Shown here piece after piece: positions 39,694 to 52,393 of a stretch of DNA of 64,000 bases. Below the pieces are notes generated by a model. That model was not told the origin of the DNA, searched no databases, and saw only the letters and a list, made by a program, of their open reading frames with translations. The first letter of the stretch is position 1. Each line of letters opens with the position of its first letter. The stretch is from Sinohyriopsis cumingii (taxonomy: Eukaryota > Mollusca > Bivalvia > Unionida > Unionidae): contig CM068824.1 of NCBI GenBank assembly GCA_028554795.2, positions 163,116,130-163,180,129 of the forward strand. The letters are read 5' to 3'. The position numbers and the translations under genes are program-made.

Positions 39694-40712
39694 GGGTGGT
39701 AGATTGGAAAATGTTGCCAATGTAATTATTTTTTTACTCTGTGTGTACATATGTTAAACATTTTGATGCCAAATTAAGATACAGTCACAACGGATTAGGG
39801 AATCAAAGATGTATTGTTCATTTTAATTGGTAAGCTCCCAGGGGTGCCAATTAAACCAATCTCAATTTGCCTGCTGTATATATTCTTTGATTTTATCCAA
39901 GGATCATATACTTCATATCAATAATTTTTTTGCTGTACAACTTTAAATTTCCAATATAAACATTGTGGCCCCAGACTATGGCAGGTCTATGAAATTAATT
40001 CAGTTTTATTTGATGTTATGAAACCATTTAATATACTGTATATTTTAAAAGTGTAAATTGTTGCCTTTGAACAGTGTTTAATTTTGCAGTTTTCCTAATA
40101 TATTTAAAACATTTCTTTTTTAAAGTTTTGTAATTTTAGAGCAGCGTTAATCAAGATCACACATACCATTAAAATCCTTTGATTACTGCAAAGCTAAATT
40201 TTCATGACCTTTAACTAAGGCAGAAAAATTAAAAATATGACTATTTGAAAGTTTCGCTTGATGTGGTTGTTTTCCTAAGAAAGAGAAAATGTGCAGCTCA
40301 GTAGAACCTTATTTATTTGGACAAACTCATCCAGATTATTGTTTTCTCTGATCCAGAGTTATGTCCATTGAATATGCAGGTTTGGTTCTGCAAATGTTTT
40401 ATGCAAGTGTTCTTTTTTCATGTTGCGCATGTAGTATCGCATCCTCTAAAACTGAATAGCACATAAATATACACTGGTTTTAGAAACTAGTTGCATAAGT
40501 AATGGTATTGTTGAATATTTGGACGCTCTGAAATTTAGTATCTTGAAATGAAAATAGGTTGCAGAACAAACCCAAAGTTTGTGCATTTGAATACTTAAAA
40601 AAAAAATGTTTTTCATGTTTTCTAAAGCTTGTGCTAAAATAAATGTGGTTCTACTGATTTTATTTTCACAACTTTTGAGAATAAAAATGTCATTACTAAT
40701 GATACATAACAG
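39694..40712. other. Kinesin intron
   Basis: AT-rich intron, nothing recognised. Confidence 0.5.
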
Positions 40713-40830
40713 GAGTCTGTGATTGAGACTTTGGAGTCAGAATGCACAGACCTGCGAGATGAAAACTTCCAACTGAAAATGAAAGTACACAAGCAACAGC
40801 AAGCATTGGAATTTGCCAAAATGAGAAGAG
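40713..40830 (+). CDS. Kinesin-3-like gene, exon 7 of window (coiled coil)
   Basis: The exon after an AACAG acceptor and before GTTAGT encodes ESVIETLESECTDLRDENFQ and LKMKVHKQQQALEFAKMRR. Leucines at heptad spacing indicate a coiled coil, probably for dimerisation. It ends with one base (G), compatible with both the microexon at 43220 and the exon at 52394. Confidence 0.82.
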
Positions 40831-42114
40831 GTTAGTAATCAGGCATTTTTAGGGTGTGTGTGGGAGAAGAGGGACCAAATTAACATAACTCCAGATATAA
40901 ATGGGCTACTTTATTAACTTAAAATAATTTAAAAGTTATGGAGGATTTTAAATTTTATCATCGTACTGCTTAAAACTTAAATCCTAGCAGATCTCGTTTT
41001 TCTTCAATGATGCATCCAGGTCCATTTTCAATTATGCTATAACCTACATGTAAACAACTTCTAAATGTTTGCTCAATATTTTAAAAAAAGATGGACACAA
41101 ATGCATAATTTATCAAAAACATAAACTGTTGGAACAAGTAGTTTTGTGACTAAATAAATTGTTGTAATATTTTCTATCTATCCTTCTGTTCCCTGTTTCC
41201 TTTACATATAGTAATTATAGTTCTCGACCATCAACTTTATTAAACTTCTATCTGTGGCATGAAAACAAAACTTAAAATTTCAGACAAAAAAGTCAAAGGA
41301 TAAAGTCAAAGAGGCTGAAAGAAGGAAAGCTGTTTCACACAATCAATTTGACATAGATATCTTTAGCGAAATCTTTGGAAATAGCTTGCTTTTGAGAAAA
41401 GATAGATACCTGTTGATTTTGGTTCAAATTTCAAGGTCATATTACTCTTAAGAAAAATGGTTTCTGCACAATACCTTGCATTCTTTATCACTGACCTTGA
41501 CTAGGTTTTGTGGATGGCTTGAATTCGAGACAAGGAAGAAGCCTGTGTATTTTGGGCAAAAAGTCCAATGTAAGTATCACATGGAAAAAACTATCCACAA
41601 AACTGCTCAAGTTCTATATCACATGCCTTGACTAAAGTTTGTACATGACTTGCATCTGTGGAAGGCATCTATTGATTTTAGGGTTAAAAAGTCAAAGGTC
41701 AGGGCCACAGAAACTCAAGAAGAAGAATAGTTTCCACAAAGTAAGTCAAGTCCTATGTCACTTGTATTTGAGATATGAAAAGCATCTATCAGTTTTGGGA
41801 TCAATAGGTCAAATGATAAGGTCACCAAGACTGTCATAAAGAAAGTCATGTCCTTACAATAACTTGAATTTTGTGTACTTTTACCATGACCACATTTTAT
41901 AAATAGAATGCACTGGAGACAAGGAAGATACCTGCTGATGTTAGGGTCTAAAGGTCAAGTATGTGACCAATATAAAATGGTTGTACATGATGGTTTATAA
42001 TAATAATGCTATTATTTATCACATGGCAGGTGCATACTGTACTGTTTACAGTAGTCTTGTTCAGTATATAATTTCATTCATTATATTGAGGTTTTCAGTT
42101 ACTACTAATTATGT
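40831..42114. other. Intron with diverged dispersed repeats
   Basis: From about 41290 to 41960 there are several diverged copies of a segment with AGGTCAAAG...GTCAC and 'GGAAGATACCTGCTGATTTTAGGGT'-like text. I see no gene. Confidence 0.45.
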
Positions 42115-42365
42115 ATGGGGCCCTGGATGGCTGAATGGCCTAAAGCTCTTGCCTTTACCAATCACTACTATCTAATATCTGTCTGTGTGGGTTCAAGTCT
42201 CAGTCTTGGCCTATGTGGGTATGTGAAAAACTTGCCAATGGCTACCCATGGGTCAATGGTTCCTACCAGGGTTTTCCTGGGTTCTTTCTCCACCAGTTTT
42301 ACTGGTCGCTATGTATAATGTGTCATGTGCTAAAAAGGGTGCTAAACCCAAAACAGCAAAAACTG
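42115..42365 (+). mobile_element. tRNA-derived SINE, copy 1
   Basis: A box A-like TGGCTGAATGGCCTAAAGC and a box B-like GGGTTCAAGTC form a tRNA-related head. The body contains GGGTTTTCCTGGGTTCTTTC and CACCAGTTTTACTGG, and it ends GCTAAACCCAAAACAGC. Two further copies lie in the window (43527 and 49672). Confidence 0.75.
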
Positions 42366-43219
42366 TTTTTTATCCCTTTTGATCCTAAATTCATTTGCAT
42401 ATATCATGGAATTTTTTACAAGAAGGTTTATATTAATGAAGGATCAACTGTGGATGGAATATAACTGTAGCATGGGGAACTATATTTTAATGAAAACATC
42501 AACATTAATAGAACTTTGGGCTGATAAAGTTAAATATTTGACCAATATGAAAACTGGTTAACATGCAATATTTTTTTAGCGTTGAACTATTATGTTAGTC
42601 AAGTAGAGAACCAATGAGCAAGTTTCCAATTAGCCCAAAATGACCAAATGTATGTCTGGGAATGTGGGATTCCATTTACATGTATTAAGTGATCAGTCAT
42701 TGTTTATCAAACTTAGCCCTAGCATGTAAACTTGGATAACTTCAGTCCTCTTTTAAACATGAACTACAAGATTTGATTATTGAGAATCATGCCCTTAGTC
42801 CTAAGGGCATGCCATACTTTTGTTAAAAATGAGAGATTTTAATATGTAAATAAATTCAGCTTGCTCTGTCAAGATCATGGCATTAGTTTCGAACACACAC
42901 ACCTGCTTGATGTCTCATTTCAGATCTTTTAAGTAAGTAAGGTTATAAAAGACTTTAAATTTTGTTGTGTTAGTTGTTTGCTTCATGGCACAGCAGTACA
43001 AGTAAGTTACTAAGTGCCAAGGCATTCAGAGCTATACTGAAGGACAGCTCATTGATCTGCAAAAATTTATCTTCAAATTCACGTTTTCTTACTAAATTTT
43101 AAAATTTTTATTCTCTTTTAAAATTTTGCCTGTAAATAGCAGTTTTTTTTTTGTACAACTGTAATTACTTAGTTCAATTTATAATTTTTTTTATAAGATG
43201 GCAAAATTTCATTTCACAG

Positions 43220-43249
43220 TGGATGCATTTGTACATGATGCCAAAAGTG
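43220..43249 (+). CDS. Candidate 30-nt cassette microexon of the kinesin gene
   Basis: TTTCACAG precedes and GTAAGA follows a 30-nt segment whose phases (two bases in, one base out) fit exactly between the exons ending at 40830 and starting at 52394. It would add VDAFVHDAKS without changing the frame. The alternative is a chance pair of splice-like sites. RNA evidence is needed. Confidence 0.45.
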
Positions 43250-43724
43250 GTAAGATACTAAATAAATTTTTTTCCCCAAGGTGAACATCTCTTAAATCTG
43301 CTCTGTCTTTACTGCAACTGCATCTCAGCCAGTGTCATTTTTGAGATATTTATTGTACTCTTTTGAAAATTAAAAATGTATTTTCTGTCAGAGACCAGGC
43401 CTAAGAGTGAGCCGAATGGAATACTGGGTATTTTTTATTCATCCTCCTAAATATAGATGACTGTTTGTGCTAAGTTCTCTTCTTAGTAGAATCAGGATTG
43501 AAGAAGAAATTTTAGTTTACATGAGAAAGCTTGCCAGTAGCTTCCCACGGGTCATTGGTTCTTTCCAGGGTTTTCCCCAGGTTCTTCCACCACCAGCTAT
43601 ACTGGCTGCCATATCTAGCCTATCTTATGGTGAAAATTGGCATTAAACCTCATACCAACAAGTTTAATTTCATGAGTAGGTTTTACAGATTGCTATGTAC
43701 TGTCAAATTATTTCTTTTAGTAGA
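43250..43724. mobile_element. Intron containing a truncated SINE copy (43527-43660)
   Basis: The segment from GCTTGCCAGTAGCTTCCCAC through AGGGTTTTCCCCAGGTTCTTCC to GGCATTAAACCTCATACC matches the body of the SINE at 42115-42365 but lacks the tRNA-like head. Confidence 0.65.
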
Positions 43725-44240
43725 TGTATTTTTGTAGTTTGTCAAACATGACATTTTCATTGGTACTCAGATTTGTAAACTTTTTGGGGTTTGGCAAATA
43801 TGACATTTTCACTGGTACTCAGGTTTGTAAATTTTTGGGGCTTGGCAAACATGATATTTTCATAGGTACTCAAATTTTTTAAATTTTGGGGGTTTGTCAA
43901 ACATGACATTTTCATTGGTACTCAGATTTGTAAACTTTTTGGGGGTTGGCAAACATATTTTCATTGGTACTCAGATTGTTAATTTCTTGGGGGTTTGGAA
44001 AACATGCTATTTTCATTGGTACTCAGATTTGTAAATTTTTGGGGGTTTGTCAAACATTACATTTTCATTGGTACTCAGATTTGTAAATTTTGTAGGGATT
44101 GGCAAACATGACATTTTCATTGGTACACAGATTTGTACATTTTTGGGGGTTTGTCAAGCATGACATTTTCATTGGTACTCAGATTTTTAAATTTGTTAGG
44201 GTTTGGCAAACATGACATTTTATTTTCTACTCAGATTTTA
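43725..44240. repeat. ~51-bp minisatellite, about 10 copies
   Basis: The unit contains GACATTTTCATTGGTACTCA, then GATTTGTAAATTTTTGGGGG and TTTGGCAAACAT, with variable T and G run lengths. Confidence 0.88.
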
Positions 44241-44749
44241 CATTTCGGAAAGGGTACTTTATAGACTCATTTATAACTCGAGTGGAAATATATAACTCAA
44301 GTGGCAAATAACATCGACCCTGATCTGTCATCATATTATTCAGATCAGAGTCAAAGTTTAATCTACTGATTACTAATAATAAACCAAAAATAGAGAAATA
44401 TATGCTGGCATATTATGCAACAGCAGATCTGGGTCTATGCAGTTTGCTGTTGGACATTATTTTCACTTTGGCATCCATGCTTATGCCCATATACATGGTA
44501 GATTAATTTAAGTGATAAAGTTTTGAGATTAAGTAGGTCTCTTCTTTCTGCAAATGATGTCATTTAAAGGTCAAGAAAGCATGTCAGTCCAAAAATGTAC
44601 TATATTTTCTGACATCAGTTTCATTTTTATGATAAAACAGTCATCTATGTAGTAAAGGAGTTCAAGTTGTGAGTAATAAGTTGAAAAAAGTTTTACATAC
44701 TAATTATGATGATCATAGTCTTTGTGACTTTAAAAAGGATTGTCTGCTG
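44241..44749. other. Intron with a dispersed repeat
   Basis: CAGCAGATCTGGGTCTATGC (44421-44440) and its flank repeat the motif found at 1-110. No gene is recognised. Confidence 0.5.
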
Positions 44750-46905
44750 CTGTAGAATTCTGTGATGCTTATTTGGATTGGATCATGTCTGCTTCTAAAA
44801 TAACATATTCTGTGATGTGTATTTAAACAGGATCATGTCTGCTGCTAAAATAACATATTCTGTGATGTGTATTTAAACAGGATTGTGTCTGCTGCTAAAA
44901 TAACATATTCTGTGATGCATATTTAAACAGGATCATGTCTGCTTCTAGAATAACATATTCTGTGATACGTATTTAAACAGGATCATGTCTGCTTCTAAAA
45001 TAACATATTCTGTGATACGTATTTAAACAGGATCATGTCTGCTGCTAAAATAACATATTCTGTGATGTGTATTTAAACAGGATCATGTCTGCTGCTAAAA
45101 TAACATATTCTGTGATGTGTATTTAAACAGGATTGTGTCTGCTGCTAAAATAACATATTCTGTGATACATATTTAAACAGGATCATGTCTGCTTCTAGAA
45201 TAACATATTCTGTGATACATATTTAAACAGGATTGTGTCTGCTTCTAAAATAACATATTCTGTGATACATATTTAAACAGGATTGTGTCTGCTGCTAAAA
45301 TAACATATTCTGTGATACGTATTTAAACAGGATTGTGTCTACTGCTAAAATAACATATTCTGTGATACTTATTTAAACAGGATTGTGTCTGCTGCTAAAA
45401 TGACATATTCTGTGATACGTATTTAAACAGGATCATGTCTGCTTCTAGAATAACATATTCTGTGATACATATTTAAACAGGATCGTGTCTACTGCTAAAA
45501 TAACATATTCTGTGATACGTATTTAAACAGGATTGTGTCTACTGCTAAAATAACATATTCTGTGATACTTATTTAAACAGGATTGTGTCTGCTTCTAGAA
45601 TAACATATTCTGTGATACATATTTAAACAGGATTGTGTCTGCTTCTAGAATAACATATTCTGTGATACATATTTAAACAGGATTGTGTCTGCTTCTAGAA
45701 TAACATATTCTGTGATACATATTTAAACAGGATTGTGTCTGCTTCTAAAATAACATATTCTGTGATACATATTTAAACAGGATCATGTCTGCTTCTAGAA
45801 TAACATATTCTGTGATACATATTTAAACAGGATTGTGTCTGCTTCTAAAATAACATATTCTCTGATACGTATTTAAACAGGATTGTGTCTACTGCTAAAA
45901 TAACATATTCTGTGATACGTATTTAAACAGGATTGTGTCTACTGCTAAAATAACATATTCTGTGATACGTATTTAAACAGGATTGTGTCTGCTGCTAAAA
46001 TAACATATTCTGTGATACTTATTTAAACAGGATTGTGTCTGCTTCTAGAATAACATATTCTGTGATACATATTTAAACAGGATTGTGTCTGCTTCTAGAA
46101 TAACATATTCTGTGATACATATTTAAACAGGATTGTGTCTGCTTCTAAAATAACATATTCTGTGATACATATTTAAACAGGATCATGTCTGCTTCTAGAA
46201 TAACATATTCTGTGATACATATTTAAACAGGATTGTGTCTGCTTCTAAAATAACATATTCTCTGATACGTATTTAAACAGGATCATGTCTGCTGCTAAAA
46301 TAACATATTCTGTGATATGTATTTAAACAGGATCGTGTCTACTGCTAAAATAACATATTCTGTGATACGTATTTAAACAGGGTTGTGTCTACTGCTAAAA
46401 TAACATATTCTGTGATACTTATTTAAACAGGATTGTGTCTGCTTCTAGAATAACATATTCTGTGATACATATTTAAACAGGATTGTGTCTGCTTCTAGAA
46501 TAACATATTCTGTGATACATATTTAAACAGGATTGTGTCTGCTTCTAAAATAACATATTCTGTGATACATATTTAAACAGGATCATGTCTGCTTCTAGAA
46601 TAACATATTCTGTGATACATATTTAAACAGGATTGTGTCTGCTTCTAAAATAACATATTCTCTGATACGTATTTAAACAGGATCATGTCTGCTGCTAAAA
46701 TAACATATTCTGTGATATGTATTTAAACAGGATCGTGTCTACTGCTAAAATAACATATTCTGTGATACGTATTTAAACAGGATCGTGTCTACTGCTAAAA
46801 TAACATATTCTGTGATACATATTTAAACAGGATCATGTCTGCTGCTAAAATAACATTCTGTGATACAGATTTAAACAGAATCATGTTTACTGCTAAAATA
46901 ACATT
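44750..46905. repeat. 50-bp satellite-like array, about 43 copies, with higher-order repeat
   Basis: The 50-bp monomer contains TAACATATTCTGTGATACGT, then ATTTAAACAGGATTGTGTCT and GCTGCTAAAA. Variant monomers recur in a fixed order every 400 bp. The TCTGATACGT variant, for example, lies at 45861, 46261 and 46661. The last monomers before 46905 are degenerate. Confidence 0.95.
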
Positions 46906-47194
46906 CACATGCATCTGTTGCTGGACACGTCACTACTAACAATGTCTTTTCACACATGGAAGTAATACATGTATAGCCAAATGCCTCAAATAATCAAGTA
47001 TTATTGAATCAAAGTAAGGCATTCACATACTATTTGGATTGTTCAAACAGTAACCATAATCAGTTGCCATCATGTGACATGGCACACTGATTTGTATTTT
47101 TGATGTTGACTGATTGCTTTAGAAAGAATAATAATGTTGTTTTCTTGTCTAGATTTCTAAATCTGTAGATATGAGTCGTAAGTTAGATTCATAG
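46906..47194. other. Intron between two arrays
   Basis: About 290 bases of unremarkable AT-rich sequence. Confidence 0.5.
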
Positions 47195-48935
47195 TTTAAT
47201 AAAGATTATAGTGTTTAAAAACCCTCAAAATGGATATGAACATACTGTCATTGTTTGATAGACTATAGTGTTTAAAAGTCCTGCAAATAGATATAAACTG
47301 ACTGTCATTGTTTGATAGATTATAGTGTTTTAAAGCCCTGAAAATGGATATAAACTGACTGTCATTGTTTGATAGACTATAGTGTTTAAAAGTCCTGCAA
47401 ATAGATATAAACTTACTGTCATTGTTTGATAGATTATAGTGTTTAAAAGCCATGTGAATGGATATAATCTGACTGTTATTGTTTGATAAACTATAGTGTT
47501 TAAAAGTCTGCAAATGGATATAGACTGTAGTGTTTTAAAGTCCTGCAAATAGATATAAACTTACTGTCATTGTTTGATAGACTCTAGTGTTTTAAAGCCC
47601 TGAAAATGGATATAAACTGCCTGTTATTGTTTGATAGACTATAGTGTTTAAAAGTCCTGCAAAGGGATATAAAATGACTGTCATTGTTTGATAGATTATA
47701 GTGTTGAAAAGTCCTGCAAATGGATATAAAATGACTGTCATTGTTTGATAGATTATTGTGTTTAAAAGTCCTGCAAATGGATATGAACTGACTGTCATTG
47801 TTTGATAGATTATAGTGTTTAAAAGCCATGTGAATGGATATAAACTGACTGTCATTGTTTAATAGACTATAGTGTTTAAAAGCCCTGAAAATGGATATTA
47901 ACTGCCTGTCATTGTTTGATAGACTGTAGTGTTTTAAAGCCTTGAAAATGGATATAAAATTACTGTCATTCTTTGATAGACTATTGTGTTTAAAACCCAG
48001 CTGACTGTCATTTTTTTGATAGACTATAGTGTTTAAAAGTCCTGCAAAGGGATATAAACTGACTGTCATTGTTTGATAGATTATAGTGTTTAAAAGTCCT
48101 GCAAATGGATATAAAATGACTGTTATTGTTTGATAGACTATAGTGTTTAAAAGTCCTGCAAATGGATATAAAATGACTGTTATTGTTTGATAGATTATAG
48201 TGTTTAAAAGTCCTGCAAATGGATATAAAATGACTGTCATTGTTTGATAGATTATTGTGTTTAAAAGTCCTGCAAATGGATATGAACTGACTGTCATTGT
48301 TTGATAGATTATAGTGTTTAAAAGCCATGTGAATGGATATAAACTGACTGTCATTGTTTAATAGACTATAGTGTTTAAAAGTCCTGCAAATGGATATAAA
48401 CTGACTGTCATTGTTTGATAGATTATAGTGTTTAAAAGCCATGTGAATGGATATAAACTGACTGTCATTGTTTAATAGACTATAGTGTTTAAAAGTCCTG
48501 CAAAGGGATATAAACTATCATTGTTTGATAGATTATAGCATTTAAAAGTCCTGCAAATGGATATAAACTGACTGTCATTGTTTGATAGATTATAGTGTTT
48601 AAAAGTCCTGCAAAGGGATATAAACTGACTGTCATTGTTTGATAGACTATAGTGTTTAAAAGCCAACTGGCTGCCCATGTTTGATATATTATTGTGTTTG
48701 AAAGTCCTGCAAATGGATATAAACTGAATGTCATTGTTTGATAGACTATAGTGTTTAAAAGTCCTGCAAATGGATATAAACTGGCTGTCATTATTTGATA
48801 GATTATAGTGTTTAAAAGTCCTGCAAATGGATATAAACTGACTGTCATTGTTTGATAGACTATAGTGTTTAAAAGCCAATTGACTGACATTGTTTGATAG
48901 ATTATTGTGTTTAAAGCCCTGTGAATGGATCATTT
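47195..48935. repeat. 57-bp minisatellite, about 30 copies
   Basis: The unit contains TGTTTAAAAGTCCTGCAAAT, then GGATATAAACTGACTGTCAT and TGTTTGATAGATTATAG. As 57 is a multiple of three, repetitive open frames appear on the minus strand in two frames. They are not genes. Some units are shortened (for example AAAGCCAACTGGCTGCCC at 48660). Confidence 0.95.
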
Positions 48936-48975
48936 AAAACAGACTACAGTTTTAAAATAAATAAATTTCCTTTGT

Positions 48976-49052
48976 ATGAGGGCCTCATGGTAGAATAGTT
49001 CTTCAGTTAATTGTGTTACCTTCTTTAAATAAAGTCATTATTGTTATTAAAA
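48976..49052 (+). mobile_element. 3' tail of the LINE family (5'-truncated copy)
   Basis: GAGGGCCTCATGGTAGAATA through AATTGTGTTACCTTCTTTAA to ATAAAGTCATTATTGTTATT matches the LINE terminus at 11276-11345 with few differences. It is only about 75 bp long, as expected for a severely 5'-truncated insertion or a SINE that borrowed this tail. Confidence 0.75.
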
Positions 49053-49671
49053 CCAAGTTAATGGACAATTTAATACAGACTGTGCTGTTTGAAAGCCCTG
49101 TGAATGGATATAAACTGCTTCAATATATTGATTGTTTCAGGAATTTGTTTCTTGAGGCATTTCACTGACACAATATCATGTTCACTGTTGGTTTTTTTTG
49201 CCTTCTTGAACATTTGGTTTTGACAATGTTGACTACAATGTTCATGTAATAATTCATTTCAAGAAATTAAGTAGATTCTGTTAAAAACTAAGGTCTCAGA
49301 CCTTTGCATAAGTGAAAAAATAATATTTTCCGTGAAAAGTAAAATAACAAATTCAGGTACTCATTTCTTTGAGCTGCACTGTCTGCTCAGTTTGCTTTTA
49401 ACGTTGAAATATTTAATCAGAAACTAATTTTTTGTTGTGCAGTCATTATTAATAGATGCATTTATAATAATTCAGTTGACTAATTGTTGCAGAGCAAAAT
49501 GAAAAGGTTATAAATATTGTTTCCCATCCAAGCATGCATAGTTTTTTTAAAAATAATCTCAAAATATTGGAAACAGGTGTATGATATTGAATTTTTTCAT
49601 TTAGACTCCAAATTAGAAGCAAGATTTTATCAAGGTCCTGCACTGAAATGTAGCTTCCCATTAATAGTCAC
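49053..49671. other. Kinesin intron
   Basis: AT-rich sequence. A single diverged unit of the 57-bp array persists at about 49055-49110. Confidence 0.5.
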
Positions 49672-49912
49672 TGGGGCGGCAGGTGGCTGAGTGATCTAAA
49701 GCACTCATCACCAATCACTGCCATCTCACCTCTGTCTGAGTTAGAGTATCAGACTCGGCCTATGTGGGTATATGAGAATGCTGAGTAACTACCTGTGGAC
49801 TGGTGATCTCTCCTGGGTTTTCCTGGGTTCTTCCTCCACCAGTTATGGTGGCCACCTTCTATAGCCTATCTTGTGCTGAGAAATGACATTAAACCCAAAA
49901 GAACAACAACAG
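49672..49912 (+). mobile_element. tRNA-derived SINE, copy 2
   Basis: The copy starts CTGGGGCGGCAGGTGGCTGA with a box A-like TGGCTGAGTGATCTAAAGC. The body has CTCCTGGGTTTTCCTGGGTT and CTTCCTCCACCAGTTATGG, and it ends GACATTAAACCCAAAAGAAC. It is collinear with the copy at 42115-42365. Confidence 0.78.
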
Positions 49913-51344
49913 TAATCACATCAGTACTGGAGAGTTTAACTCATGAATTATTGAACCTCTTCTGATGTGGTTTGATGTTGATATTGTCTCACAGACTGAG
50001 ATGTGTCTTTTATGTGTTATGTCTCTTCAACTCCTTGTTAGGTAGAGTTATGGCCCTTGGCAATTAACTGGATATCTTCAGGAGAGTATATTGCTTGCAA
50101 ACACCATAACTCTGCAACTCTTAAACATAGCTGATTCCCAGTCAGTTTGCCTTATACATGTAGATGTGCCTTTAAAAGGTTACATATTTTAAGTTCTATT
50201 TTTGATGTAGTTGTTAAGCTTTTCCATCAAAAATTACATTTCCACAACACCAAATCCTTGTAACTAGCATAGCTTAGGAACTATACAATAAATTCTGATG
50301 CAATTTAGAGTGTACATTATCTCAAAATGTTGATGTGCTTCATATGGGTTTTGTCTTCTCAACTGTAGTTATGGACCTTGACAATTAATTTAATATCTTC
50401 ACACGGAATGTTGCTTGTAACAGGCATAGCTCAAGAGCTGTTTGACATATGCTGATGTAATTTGGTATGAACATTGTCTTACAGACTTGTACTTGATAAT
50501 AGGGATAAGGTTATGGCTCCTTGATTGCTTACCCTCCTGACTTTGGTTTCTGCAAAATAATTTCACCACAATTTGTTGAATTTCCACCAGATTTGGTATT
50601 TGGATTCAGATTAATAAAACCTTGAGTTGGTTTGAGTTCCATCATTCTACATCATTTATAGGAGTAATGACCCCTGATTTTCCATCCTTCTTTCTTTGTT
50701 TTTTTTCTACAGGAACCTTTATGTTTCCTTTCAAATATTCCACACTATCATTTTGAAGCTTTACAAACAAATATTGCATTTAGCCAGAGTTATCATGCAC
50801 CTTTATATTGGTGAGATCTTGAATGAGTTGGATTTCCATTTAGGAGAGTTATGGTTCCTGAATGCCCATCTTCACACTTCAGTTTTCTAACAGACGTCTT
50901 TCTGTTTAAGGCCCAACAGAGCAAATTATATTGTGAATGATCTTTGTGATACACCCATCAGAACTAGCTCTAGTTCCAGAGTTATACTATTTACACTTGT
51001 CCAGTCATAATAAATTTTATAGTTAATGTAAAATTAAAGCACAGATTGCAAAAAAAGATTATTATGGGCAGTAACAAGTAATGAAACCAATTAGAAGTTC
51101 ACTTGCATTTCATTAGAAGTTTTATCGAAGCCCCACATCAAGATGTAACAAAATCTATGTTAATCAATTTGAATGATGCAAAATCACTTAAAATGTGTTA
51201 ATTGATACTATTCTGTACTTTGGACACTGTGGTAGGGAAAAAGTTGGTAGATCTGAAGATAACAGACTTCCTTGTAACTAAAGATGATGTTCATGCAATG
51301 TCTACAAAGGGCATAAATGAGGAAACAGGCATGCAACATTTTGG
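49913..51344. other. Intron with diverged dispersed repeats
   Basis: Segments containing 'AGTTATGGCCCTTGACAATTAA' and 'TGCTTGCAAACACCATAACTC'-like text recur at about 50040, 50100, 50365-50420 and 50510. They are similar in style to 14090-15080. No gene. Confidence 0.5.
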
Positions 51345-52073
51345 AAGAATATATATATACACACAATGGGCATGACAAGACAAATACCTTGAACTATATA
51401 TACACACAATGGGCATGACAAGACAAATACCCTGAACTATATATACAGACAATGGGCATGACAAGACAAATACCCTGAACTATATATACACACAATGGGC
51501 ATGACAAGACAAATACCCTGAACTATATATACACACAATGGGCATGACAAGACAAATACTCTGAACTATATATACACACAGTGGGCATGACAAGACAAAT
51601 ACCCTGAACTATATATACAGACAATGGGCATGACAAGACAAATACCCTGAACTATATATACACACAATGGGCATGACAAGACAAATACCCTGAACTATAT
51701 ATACAGACAATGGGCATGACAAGACAAATACCCTGAACTATATATACACATAATGGGCATGATAAGACAAATACCCTGAACTATATATACACACAATGGG
51801 CATGACAAGACAAATACTCTGAACTATATATACACACAATGGGCATGACAAGACAAATACTCTGAACTATATACACACACAATGGGCATGACAAGACAAA
51901 TACCCTGAACTATATATACACACAATGGGCATGACAAGACAAATACCCTGAACTATATATACACATAATGGGCACGACAAGACAAATACCCTGAACTATA
52001 TATACACACAGTGGGCATGACAAGACAAATACCCTGAACTATATATACATACAATGGGCATGACAAGACAAAT
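51345..52073. repeat. 43-bp minisatellite, about 17 copies
   Basis: The unit contains ACTATATATACACACAATGG and GCATGACAAGACAAATACCC, very regular at 43-bp spacing. Confidence 0.95.
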
Positions 52074-52196
52074 TCAGATATGTAGTTTTGGTGGGGTTTT
52101 TTGGCCTCTGAGTCTGTTCTTGCACTCAGGACCTATACCCTGGATTATACATAAAAACTGTTGAGATCCCTGGCTCTGTGGGCACAGATTCAAGGC

Positions 52197-52212
52197 GGGG
52201 GGGGGGGGGGGG
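52197..52212. repeat. G16 homopolymer
   Basis: A run of sixteen G followed by AGAGG, capable of G-quadruplex formation on the + strand. It lies about 180 bases before a kinesin exon. Confidence 0.85.
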
Positions 52213-52393
52213 AGAGGACAAAGTGGGGAAACCTGGAGATTTTAGCTTTAGAGTTACTCTAGTCATTATTGTTATTTAATTACTTCTTTAGTTTAGTTGT
52301 GGTGTAATTTATTATTTATTATCTTGGCTTACTTTCCATTTCTTTTTGTTTTATTTTAATTTTATTATTGTTTTCTTTAACTCAAACTAACAG

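Noticed and set aside
32505..46905. CRISPR-like appearance of regularly spaced repeats
   Set aside because: The units are contiguous without unique spacers, in an animal intron with no cas genes.
47584..48442. Long minus-strand ORFs (up to 256 codons) with repeated NTIIYQTMTV / HYNLSNNDSQ text
   Set aside because: They are read-through of the 57-bp minisatellite, whose unit is a multiple of three. There is no start context, domain or complexity.
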